Of a stretch of DNA of 7,506 nucleotides, positions 1 through 6,149 are shown piece after piece. Position numbers and translations under genes: made by a program. The notes beneath the pieces were generated by a model. It did no database searches and was not told the DNA's origin. It worked only from the letters and a program-made list of their open reading frames with translations. The stretch spans positions 1 through 7,506 of the forward strand of contig DNND01000001.1 in NCBI GenBank assembly GCA_003488005.1, written 5' to 3'. Source of the stretch: Blastocatellia bacterium. GTDB taxonomy: Bacteria; Acidobacteriota; Blastocatellia; Pyrinomonadales; Pyrinomonadaceae. Every line of letters begins with the position of its first letter. Position 1 is the first letter of the stretch.

Positions 1-1883
1 ACGCGCAAACGAGCGATCTCTGGTTGCCAGGTGACCTCGGCAAAGTGACAGCCGAACGAATGCATGGAGAACTTCGGGTTCGGCGTAAAAGCTGTCTGTT
101 CAGAGCTGCCGCCGCCTGCAACCAGTCGTACATTCGCTTGGCGGAGCACCTCGCCGAATGCAACTCCTTTCGCGACTCCCTCGGCTTTCACGAAGATGCG
201 ACCACCTTCCAAAGCGAGATCTTCAGGTTTGTGTCCGAGGAAAGGTGAGCCGGGAGTCGAGACGGCTACAATCATCAGCGACGAGATCGCCTGGTCGGCG
301 GCCTTAAAGACGGCCGGGATCACTGAACTCGTGGCGAGCGAACCGCCTGAGATCGGACCATCCGGAAGCGCGCTGTCCCCCAGATCAACTTCGATCTGGT
401 TGACTGGCACTCCTGTCTTCTCCGATGCGAGCTGCGCCAGGATCGTATACGTGCCGGTGCCGATGTCCTGCGTGGCGCAGGCAATGCGCACGGTGCCATC
501 GTCACGCAATTGCATGTTCGCTTCGGCTGCGAATCGGCCTGCTACCCATGCCGCACCCGCCATGCCCCAACCCAGCATCAGGCCGTCTCGCTTCATCGAG
601 CCGGCGACCGGGTTGCGTTTCGCCCAGCCGAATTTCTCCGCGCCAACATTCAAGCACTCCACGTAGTGGCGTGATGAAAATGGAAGGTTGAGTGACTCGT
701 CAATTTTAGGCTCGTTGAGGAGGCGGAAGCGCACCGGATCGATCTTCAGTTGATCGGCCATTTCGTTCATCGCCGATTCGGTGGCGTAAAGTCCGGGGAC
801 AGCGCCGGGGCCACGCATATCGGCGGTGGCGCCGATGTTGCGCCGCGCGCGTCCGAAGGTCACGCGCAGGTTGGGAACGCTGTAATGGAACGGCGTGGCT
901 TCACCGCAGTCCTCGTGGTAATTGTCGATCATCGACATATGGTAGATGTAATCGTGCTGCAGCGATAGAAGTTTGCCATCAGGCGTTGCACCCAGACGGA
1001 CGCGTTGCTGCGTGCGGGCGCGATGTCCGACGGTCTGGAACATCATCTTGCGGCTGACGACCAGCTTCACCGGTTTACCTAACTGACGTGCCGCTGCGGC
1101 GGCGAGCGAAACGTGCGTCCACGGATAGAGCTTGCCCCCGAAGCCAGAGCCGAGGAACTTCGCGATGACGCGTACATTCTCCTTAGGCAACCCGAACATC
1201 TGCGCCAGAACGCCGCGCAGGTTGACCACTCCTTGCGTCGAGTCGTACAGCGTCAGCATCTGTCCATCCCAGATCGCGGTAGTGGCGTGCAGCTCGAGCG
1301 GATTGTGCGTTTCGGCCGGCGTGACGTAAGTTTCGTCGAGCTTCACGGGCGCACTGCCGAACGCGGCGTCGGCATCGCCGCGGTGGCTCTGCAGTCGTGC
1401 CTGTGGTCCGTACGCGGTAAAAACGACGTCAGGATCGTCGTCGGCTTGGAGATGAGATTCAACATTGGGTTTTTCTTTTGAGTACGTCGCACGTACTGCG
1501 TCGGCTGCAGCCTTGGCGGCCTCGAACGTTTCGGCGACACCGAGAGCAACGTACTGGCCGTAGTATCGGATCACGTCATCTTCGAATGGGGGCCGGCGCT
1601 CAAGGCAGACGCGATCGAAGCCCGGCGCCGGAGTGGAACGAGAGATACTGCCGATGTTCCCGCGATGAAAAACCGCACGCACACCCGGCATCTTCCCTGC
1701 TGCCGAAGTATCCAGCGTGAGCAACTTGCCATGCGCGATCGTGGCTTCCACCGGCACGGCGTACAACATTCCGGAGAAATTGAAATCTGAGGTGTACTGC
1801 GCCAGGCCTGTGACTTTACGCGGGCCATCTATGCGCAATGTGTCGCGTCCGATCGGAGAAGGTGTTTGCTGTGTTGTTGCCAT
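1..1883 (-). CDS. paoC: Molybdenum-binding (large) subunit of a PaoABC-type periplasmic aldehyde oxidoreductase, C-terminus off the left edge
   Basis: Large catalytic subunit of a xanthine-oxidase-family aldehyde dehydrogenase that oxidises aldehydes to carboxylic acids. In the characterised E. coli enzyme it carries molybdopterin cytosine dinucleotide and is periplasmic. The frame is open from an ATG at 1883 to the window edge (627 codons); family members are about 730 residues. Seen: the a/b hammerhead start KVTGLAQYTSD (residues 23-33), the glycine loop GSGFGGK (245-251), DMRGPG (355-360) and QDIGTGTYTIL (from residue 472), all typical of the YagR/PaoC group. The catalytic Glu near the C-terminus (GxGE motif) is not in view, so activity cannot be confirmed here. 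The start is set by AGGAG at 1889-1893, 5 bases upstream. There is no signal peptide of its own; export is expected by hitch-hiking on the Tat signal of PaoA. It is the third gene of the operon, 15 bases after paoB. The maturation chaperone paoD, if present, would lie beyond the left edge. Confidence 0.95.
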   Translation of the reverse strand, partial: MATTQQTPSPIGRDTLRIDGPRKVTGLAQYTSDFNFSGMLYAVPVEATIAHGKLLTLDTSAAGKMPGVRAVFHRGNIGSISRSTPAPGFDRVCLERRPPFEDDVIRYYGQYVALGVAETFEAAKAAADAVRATYSKEKPNVESHLQADDDPDVVFTAYGPQARLQSHRGDADAAFGSAPVKLDETYVTPAETHNPLELHATTAIWDGQMLTLYDSTQGVVNLRGVLAQMFGLPKENVRVIAKFLGSGFGGKLYPWTHVSLAAAAARQLGKPVKLVVSRKMMFQTVGHRARTQQRVRLGATPDGKLLSLQHDYIYHMSMIDNYHEDCGEATPFHYSVPNLRVTFGRARRNIGATADMRGPGAVPGLYATESAMNEMADQLKIDPVRFRLLNEPKIDESLNLPFSSRHYVECLNVGAEKFGWAKRNPVAGSMKRDGLMLGWGMAGAAWVAGRFAAEANMQLRDDGTVRIACATQDIGTGTYTILAQLASEKTGVPVNQIEVDLGDSALPDGPISGGSLATSSVIPAVFKAADQAISSLMIVAVSTPGSPFLGHKPEDLALEGGRIFVKAEGVAKGVAFGEVLRQANVRLVAGGGSSEQTAFTPNPKFSMHSFGCHFAEVTWQPEIARLR

Positions 1884-1898
1884 GGTTGCTCCTGAAAA

Positions 1899-2900
1899 TC
1901 AGCTAGCAGCGGCCGTGCGCAAAGCATGCGTCAGGCATCGTTTCGCCAGTTCGATCTTGAAACCGTTCTCACTCTGAGGCTTGGCCCCTCGCATCGCGGC
2001 CTCAGCAGCTTGCCGGAAAGTCACGTCGTTTGCTGGCTTGTTGTGCAGTGCGGCTTCCGCTTCCTGTGACCGCCATGGTTTTGTACCCACCCCGCCGAGC
2101 GCGATACGGGCTTGCGTGATCTTGCCGCCCTTGCTTGTGAGTACCACCGCCGCCGATGCCAGAGCGAATTCGTAAGACGCGCGATCGCGTAGCTTGAGAT
2201 AGAGCTGCTTGCTTCCCGCGATGGGCGGCGGGAGAGTGACGTGGGTGATGAGGTCGCCAGACTCCAACACCGTTTCGCGGTGCGGCGTGCTGCCCGGCAG
2301 GAGATGAAAATCAGCGAACGCGATTACGCGTTGGCCTTTCGGACCCTGGACATGGATTTTTGCTTCCAGCGCCGCCATGGCCACGCACATGTCTGATGGA
2401 TTAGTCGCTATGCAATGCTCGCTTGCACCGAGAATAGCAAGCGTTCGGTTGCTACCGGTGATCGCCGGGCATCCGCTGCCGGGTTCACGTTTGTTGCACG
2501 GCATCGCGGTGTCGCGGAAGTACATGCAGCGTGTGCGCTGCAGCAGGTTCCCGGCAACGGTCGCCATGTTGCGAACCTGGGCCGACGCGCCATTGAGGAT
2601 CGCTTGTGACAGCACAACGTAGTCACGTTGCACACGGGCGTCATACGCTAGATCTGAGTTGCGGACTGTGGCGCCGATCTTCAGTCCACCATCGGGCATG
2701 AGTTCAATCTTGTCGAGTGGCAGGCGATTAATATCGAGCACCCGTGCGGGAGTCTCCACGTTCAGCTTCATCAGGTCGATCAGCGTTGTGCCGCCACCCA
2801 TGAATCGCACGTCCGCGCCCTGCTGCGCCGTCTTCGATTGTGCTGCGGCGGCGATGGCTGCCGCGGAGTCTGTTGGACGGATGAATTCGAAGGTATGCAT
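1899..2900 (-). CDS. paoB: FAD-binding subunit of PaoABC-type aldehyde oxidoreductase
   Basis: Middle electron-transfer subunit: passes electrons between the 2Fe-2S subunit and FAD. It is 333 residues, against about 318 for E. coli PaoB. Seen: the FAD pyrophosphate loop FMGGGTTLIDLMK (33-45), the second FAD motif ATVAGNLLQRTRC (113-125), and the insertion with Cys125, Cys135, Cys144 and Cys163 that in the PaoB subgroup binds a 4Fe-4S cluster (context CNKREPGSGC, 135-144). The C-terminal CO-dehydrogenase flavoprotein domain is present (RDRASYEFALAS from 238; ARIALGGVGTKPWRS 264-278). The ATG at 2900 has AGGAGG at 2905-2910, 4 bases upstream. It sits 21 bases after paoA and 15 bases before paoC, so translation is likely coordinated. 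It has no signal peptide. Nothing looks truncated. Confidence 0.95.
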   Translation of the reverse strand: MHTFEFIRPTDSAAAIAAAAQSKTAQQGADVRFMGGGTTLIDLMKLNVETPARVLDINRLPLDKIELMPDGGLKIGATVRNSDLAYDARVQRDYVVLSQAILNGASAQVRNMATVAGNLLQRTRCMYFRDTAMPCNKREPGSGCPAITGSNRTLAILGASEHCIATNPSDMCVAMAALEAKIHVQGPKGQRVIAFADFHLLPGSTPHRETVLESGDLITHVTLPPPIAGSKQLYLKLRDRASYEFALASAAVVLTSKGGKITQARIALGGVGTKPWRSQEAEAALHNKPANDVTFRQAAEAAMRGAKPQSENGFKIELAKRCLTHALRTAAAS

Positions 2901-2921
2901 GCTGCCTCCTGCTCTGCGTTC

Positions 2922-3560
2922 TTAAGCTCGTTTTCGAACCTGCTGGATTGCTTCGACGATATTGGCGTAGGCACCGCAGCGGCAGATGTTGCCGCTCATT
3001 AGTTCCTTCACAGCTGCGTCGTCGGGACCGCACGGCTCGTTAAGTAGCGCCGCTGCCGACATAATTTGCCCAGACGTACAGTACCCGCATTGATAGCCGT
3101 CGCAAGCAAGGAAAGCCGCTTGCATTGGATGTAGCGCCTCCGGCGTACCGAGTCCCTCGATGGTCGTGATCTCATGTCCATCGTGCATCAGGGCAAGGTT
3201 GAGGCAGGAGAGCACGCGCTTGCCATTCACATGCACTGTGCATGCGCCGCATTGGCCATGGTCGCAGCCCTTCTTCGTGCCGGTGAGCACAACCGTCTCA
3301 CGAATACAGTCCAGTAGCGTCGTCCGCGGATCGATGCGAAGGTTGTGGTCCCTGCCGTTAATGCGCAGCTTGATCGGGACGGCGCCCTCGATACTCGGCA
3401 CAGTACCAGGAGAACCCGAGTCGCTCTCTTCGGCAGAACTATTCGCGAACGCCGGTACATACGACGCTGCCAAGCTTGCTGCCACACTACTTCCCGTGGT
3501 CAAAAGAAATTTGCGGCGGGTAGGATCTGGCGGGCACGATTGGGGATCGTCGTCTGACAT
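2922..3560 (-). CDS. paoA: Tat-exported 2Fe-2S subunit of PaoABC-type aldehyde oxidoreductase
   Basis: Small iron-sulfur subunit, 212 residues, close to the roughly 229 of E. coli PaoA. N-terminus: twin-arginine motif TRRKFLL (14-20), then an alanine-rich hydrophobic stretch ending near AFA (37-39). This is a Tat signal and implies that the folded three-subunit enzyme goes to the periplasm. The plant-type ferredoxin domain supplies Cys99, Cys104, Cys107 and Cys119 (GCDHGQCGAC). The C-terminal 2Fe-2S domain supplies Cys158, Cys161, Cys193 and Cys195 (QCGYC; GNICRCGAY). All eight cluster ligands are present. The ATG at 3560 is preceded by GGAGG at 3566-3570 with a 5-base gap. It is the first gene of the operon; a candidate promoter lies immediately upstream. 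What physiological aldehyde is oxidised cannot be read from sequence; the E. coli enzyme prefers aromatic aldehydes. Confidence 0.95.
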   Translation of the reverse strand: MSDDDPQSCPPDPTRRKFLLTTGSSVAASLAASYVPAFANSSAEESDSGSPGTVPSIEGAVPIKLRINGRDHNLRIDPRTTLLDCIRETVVLTGTKKGCDHGQCGACTVHVNGKRVLSCLNLALMHDGHEITTIEGLGTPEALHPMQAAFLACDGYQCGYCTSGQIMSAAALLNEPCGPDDAAVKELMSGNICRCGAYANIVEAIQQVRKRA

Positions 3561-3605
3561 AACTGCCTCCGTTTCAAGTGAAAAATGTTTGTAGAAGTTT
3601 CCTGT

Positions 3606-3634
3606 ATTTTACACTAGTCTTGCACGAGCACGAA
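3606..3634 (-). promoter_or_regulatory. Candidate sigma-70-type promoter of the paoABC operon
   Basis: Reading the minus strand, TTCGTG (3634-3629) and TAAAAT (3611-3606) are separated by 17 bases. The -10 matches TATAAT at five of six positions; the -35 is weak. Transcription would start about 40 bases before the paoA ATG, leaving room for the GGAGG ribosome site. A weak -35 would fit activator-dependent control, but no operator is evident. Confidence 0.4.
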
Positions 3635-3738
3635 CAGTTTCCCCATCGGATGCATCCACACTCACTATGACTCTCGCGCAACGTTCCATGGATTTTTTGG
3701 CAGGCGCGAGGCCGAGCTTCACGAATTCTCCGCGGATT

Positions 3739-4005
3739 CTATTGACCTCGGAACCGCTCTTTGGCGACCCAGTTGCTTATATAACGAGAACAATGGACGA
3801 GGGAGATGCCTTCGGTTTGACATGTTGCCAGAAAGCGAATGACATCCAGGTCGACGAGACTGACTTCGTTCAAGTCGAGCGTGACGTTCGGTCCTCCGGC
3901 CTTTATTTGAGCTTTCAATTCTTGTATATGCTCCCGCCGCATGCGGCCAATCAGCCTCAGCGTCGTCGTCTGTCCATCCGAATCTTTCTCGATTCTTAAG
4001 GTCAC
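3739..4005 (-). CDS. Small STAS-domain-like protein (anti-sigma-factor-antagonist fold) without the phospho-serine
   Basis: An 88-residue protein resembling a stand-alone STAS domain, the fold of SpoIIAA/RsbV-type anti-sigma antagonists. Seen: an N-terminal beta strand (TTLRLIGRM, 14-22), a helix (REHIQELKAQIKAG), then the core strand-turn-helix VTLDLNEVSLVDLDVIRFL (41-59) followed by EGISLVHCS, which follows the STAS pattern. In regulated antagonists the turn reads Asp-Ser-Ser/Thr-Gly; here it is VDLDVI, so no phosphorylatable residue sits there. That suggests a binding or scaffold role, or a divergent member not controlled by a kinase. It starts at GTG 4005: an in-frame TGA 15 bases upstream blocks any earlier start, and only a poor GAGA-like ribosome site is present. 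It lies 178 bases upstream of paoA in the same direction, but paoA seems to have its own promoter. No partner kinase or phosphatase is visible. Confidence 0.65.
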   Translation of the reverse strand: MTLRIEKDSDGQTTTLRLIGRMRREHIQELKAQIKAGGPNVTLDLNEVSLVDLDVIRFLATCQTEGISLVHCSRYISNWVAKERFRGQ

Positions 4006-4200
4006 GTTCGTTTGTTCTCAAGTGCCGATGTGAACGGGTGCACGCAGAGTGCCACGTGTAATTCTGCTGAATCACAAGCGTTTTCGTTTTAGCCTAGGGC
4101 CGCTTTTTCGGCATTTGCTGAAAACTCAGCCTGGAGCATCGGCGTGGACTGCATTGGGCCTTGGAACCCGCCGACGAGCCTGTGTGAAAACTCCGGTCTC
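4006..4200. other. Intergenic stretch upstream of the STAS gene; possible mobile-element remnant
   Basis: No convincing gene. It contains a small palindrome, GCTGA-AAAC-TCAGC (4117-4130), and the nonamer TGAAAACTC twice in direct orientation (4119-4127 and 4185-4193). The STAS gene's promoter should lie at its left end, but I see no clear -35/-10 pair. Sequence around 4174-4193 vaguely recalls ends of insertion-element remnants; this is a weak impression only. Confidence 0.3.
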
Positions 4201-4418
4201 AGCGCCAACGGCGCGAAATGTAATAGCCTGGGCCACCGGCCCAGGTGACAAGCCAATCAAATTCCCGAGCGCTGAAAGCGCGTAATGATCGCGACGGCGC
4301 CTTGATGTCACGGTTTCGGTTCCGTAGTCGTCATTTCGCGCTTTCAGCGCTTAAACACAAATCCGCGTGCTGACCCAGGGCGTTGCCCTGGGCTATTACA
4401 TTTCACGCCTTTGGCGCT
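4201..4418. repeat. 218-bp nested inverted repeat of palindromic units (REP/BIME-like or small MITE-like element)
   Basis: Outer arms 4201-4245 and 4375-4418 are near-perfect inverted copies that share the core GAAATGTAATAGCC and each end in a GCGCC-rich palindrome. Inner arms 4268-4288 and 4331-4351 are inverted copies over 21 bases with one mismatch. Each arm is itself a hairpin: GCGCC-AAC-GGCGC (4202-4214), CCTGGGCC-ACC-GGCCCAGG (4227-4245), GCGCT-GAA-AGCGC (4269-4281) and CCCAGGGC-GTT-GCCCTGGG (4374-4392). Such paired palindromes are typical of dispersed REP/BIME sequences mobilised by REP-associated tyrosine transposases. They could also stop or protect transcripts. No transposase gene is present, and copy number elsewhere is unknown. 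Confidence 0.75.
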
Positions 4419-4543
4419 GCTCCGATCAACTTGAGGCTCACTTCCAGTTCCGTTGCATTACGCTGAATCTAAAACGTCCGTCTCTGTGGCCTGACTCATT
4501 CCGAAAAATCGGGAAGCGGGGTAAATGTGTGGTCCTGATTTGG

Positions 4544-4563
4544 TGACCCTCGGATGAGGGTCA
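4544..4563. repeat. Perfect 8-bp hairpin with 4-base loop
   Basis: TGACCCTC and GAGGGTCA flank the loop GGAT. No T-run follows on either strand, so it is not a standard intrinsic terminator. It could be a protein-binding palindrome or an element of the 5' leader of the gene starting at 4650, 87 bases downstream. Function unknown. Confidence 0.5.
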
Positions 4564-4637
4564 ATTCCGCGTTTGGAGGTATGATTGAGCAGTTCTGATA
4601 GGTACTCAGTTTGTGGCGCTAGTCTGCCCTCATGGTC

Positions 4638-4643
4638 AAGGAG
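4638..4643 (+). promoter_or_regulatory. Shine-Dalgarno AAGGAG that decides the start at 4650
   Basis: AAGGAG lies 6 bases before ATG 4650. An in-frame ATG at 4632 would place this motif inside the gene and has no comparable ribosome site, so 4650 is preferred. Confidence 0.7.
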
Positions 4644-4649
4644 AGCTAT

Positions 4650-5120
4650 ATGTATGTGTTCAAAGAAGGACAGGCGGCCGTTACCCACTTGCAGAAAGCC
4701 GGAAAGGCACAACTCATTGTGGAACTGACTGCTGCCCCAGACGACCCTAGTTTCGCGGACGATCCTCCCTCTTGCTCCGTAACAATCACCGCTAAGGATC
4801 CGAGCAACTCGGCGAAGGTGCTTGAGCAAATAACCAAAGAGATCTCTCGACAAACGGATCGAATGGATCGCACGTTTCAACTATCCGCCGAAACAAGCGT
4901 CGGGGTACTTCGTCGATGGGTCTGGCGGGAGAAACGAAAGGGTCTTGAACTTACAATTACCGTTACACCAATCAATGGCTGGGAAGATTATTACGAGCCG
5001 ACGCAAAAGACGGTTCAAGTCATCGCGGGTGAAATGAAACCACTTTCGGTATCCCTAAAACCGAAAAGTTCTCGGTCTAGTCGCCCAGTTCGTCTCGATA
5101 AGGGCCATCTAGCGAAGTGA
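4650..5120 (+). CDS. Unrecognised 156-residue protein, probable integron-cassette gene
   Basis: I do not recognise this protein. It begins MYVFKEGQAAV, has no signal peptide or membrane segment, and appears as two parts. The N-terminal half mixes beta strands with one amphipathic helix (around KVLEQITKEISRQTDRM). The C-terminal part is rich in beta strands (LELTITVTP; KTVQVIAGEMKPLSVSLKPK) and recalls short beta-sandwich or PEGA-like modules, only loosely. The tail is basic and serine-rich. Start choice: AAGGAG 6 bases upstream of 4650; a start at 4632 would add six residues. The gene is alone, points toward the attC-like site, and stops 39 bases before it, which is how cassette genes are arranged. 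A 140-codon frame on the opposite strand overlaps it, but has no comparable ribosome site. The coding call is supported by the ribosome site and varied composition; the function is unknown. Confidence 0.65.
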   Translation: MYVFKEGQAAVTHLQKAGKAQLIVELTAAPDDPSFADDPPSCSVTITAKDPSNSAKVLEQITKEISRQTDRMDRTFQLSAETSVGVLRRWVWREKRKGLELTITVTPINGWEDYYEPTQKTVQVIAGEMKPLSVSLKPKSSRSSRPVRLDKGHLAK

Positions 5121-5159
5121 AAGTCGCGTATAGCTATCCGCTCTAATTTTCGATCGCGC

Positions 5160-5261
5160 GCCCAACATCGTTTGGATCGGAGCGCGGGGTGTGTTCCGCA
5201 ATTGATGGATGAAACGAAGGTTGAAACAAATCGCCGCGCCCGGCCAACTCAAACGTTATGC
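5160..5261 (+). other. attC-like integron recombination site
   Basis: The layout matches an integron attC (59-base element). R'' is GCCCAAC at 5160-5166 (fits RYYYAAC). L'' is GTTTGG at 5170-5175. L' is CCAAC at 5244-5248, followed by TCAAAC. R' is GTTATGC at 5255-5261 (GTTRRRY at six of seven positions). The arms pair: 5170-5175 with 5244-5248 leaving one unpaired T on the L'' side, then CGG 5178-5180 with CCG 5240-5242, and GCGCGG 5182-5187 with CCGCGC 5234-5239, with unpaired bases on one arm as expected for extrahelical bases. The 102-bp length is in the usual range. R'' and R' pair at only five of seven positions, which is normal in arrays because most of R' comes from the next cassette. 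The R''-L'' spacer of three bases is short. Confidence 0.7.
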
Positions 5262-5284
5262 GGCTCGTCCACTGTTAATAGCAC

Positions 5285-6149
5285 ATGAAGATTGTCTTAA
5301 GTAGAAAGGGGTTCGATGCGGTTAACGGCGGTCGACCTAGTCCTATTTTGCCAGATGGAACTTTGGTCCCATTACCAATTCCCGATCTATCAGAAACGTC
5401 AGGGATCACATACGGCGACATAAACTCTGCACATCACGAGTCCATCGGTAATGTTGTCGAAGATCTGACCAAGCAGCGCGTACGGCGTGGCCACTTTGCT
5501 CATCTTGACCCAGATCTCAGAAGGTCCGCATATCCGAGGCTTCGCGGATGGCAACCGCTCTTCGGTCAAGCTGGCGGTGATCAAACGCACCTAGAAAGAC
5601 AAGGCGTTACTCTCGGCGATCTGTTCTTATTTTTTGGATGGTTTCGAGAAGTAGAGATTATTAACGAAAGATATCGCTATGTGAGGAACGCACCCAATCT
5701 GCATGTAATTTATGGTTGGTTGCAAATCGGCAGGATACTTCGTGTACCGACTGCGCATGTGCCGCGATGGGCCGAATATCATCATCACTTCCACCCACCC
5801 TCTTCCTCAGGTAATTGGATCGATAACACTGTCTACGTTTCCACACCACGACTAATCCTGAATGGCCGCAACCACGACACTCACGGCGGCGGAGTCTTTG
5901 CACGGTACAACGAACAACTCCGTCTGACATGCCCTAACCAAAGGAATAGAACTCTGTGGCAACTACCAAACTGGTTTTACCCAAGAGACGGGCGCTCCCC
6001 GCTCAGTCGTCACGGAAACAGGAACCGTTGGACGCTGGAAGGCGATCATACAATCCTAGACAGCGTCGATCTTGGTCAAGAATTCGTTTTCGACGCCGAC
6101 GAATATCCGGAGGCGATACCATGGGTACATCAGCTAATGACACTAGCCC
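5285..6149 (+). other. Nmad3-like (nucleotide-modification-associated) domain segment
   Basis: From memory, this segment matches Nmad3-family proteins, normally free-standing proteins of about 250-300 residues, named by comparative genomics for association with nucleic-acid modification genes. I know of no proven activity. Seen: start MKIVLSRKGFDAVNGG with PSPILPDGTLVPLPIPD, HLDPDL, GWQPLFGQAGGDQTHL, QGVTLGDLFLFFGWFR, LHVIYGWLQIGRI, a His cluster YHHHFHPPSS, and a C-terminal GQEFVFDADEYPEA that looks like the natural end of the family. AGA/AGG supply about 12 of 28 arginine codons, and CTA, TTA and ATA are common, unlike the downstream regulator. It begins 23 bases after the attC-like site and could be a second cassette gene that lost its stop codon and attC. 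Confidence 0.65.

Larger units (their letters stand above)
4419..4649. other. Non-coding stretch between the repeat and the small gene
   Basis: No gene is supported. It holds the hairpin at 4544-4563 and a short CCGA-AAAA-TCGG palindrome (4501-4512). It should contain the left boundary of the putative gene cassette that ends at the attC site, but I see no clear GTTRRRY core site here and no confident promoter. Confidence 0.35.

Noticed and set aside
64..666. 200-codon open frame on the plus strand
   Set aside because: Antisense to paoC, whose motifs and codon pattern are clear on the minus strand; the product is low-complexity Pro/Ser/Arg as expected for a GC-rich shadow.
3160..3594. 144-codon plus-strand frame
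   Set aside because: Lies opposite paoA, which has all eight cluster cysteines and a Tat signal; no ribosome site.
3719..4075. 118-codon minus-strand frame overlapping the STAS gene
   Set aside because: Different frame over the same DNA; product is Arg/His/Ser-rich with no fold pattern, whereas the 88-residue frame follows a STAS pattern.
4201..4245. Intrinsic terminator
   Set aside because: Strong hairpins are present but no T-run follows on either strand; a repeat element explains them better.
4201..4418. CRISPR array
   Set aside because: Repeats are inverted palindromic arms, not regularly spaced direct repeats with unique spacers.
4458..4880. 140-codon minus-strand frame antisense to the gene at 4650
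   Set aside because: No good ribosome site and half of it is the mirror of a better-supported gene; its unopposed tail (4458-4640) could be a relic but shows no family resemblance.
5661..5930. 89-codon minus-strand frame
   Set aside because: Antisense to the Nmad3-like segment; Arg/Cys-rich composition of a shadow frame.
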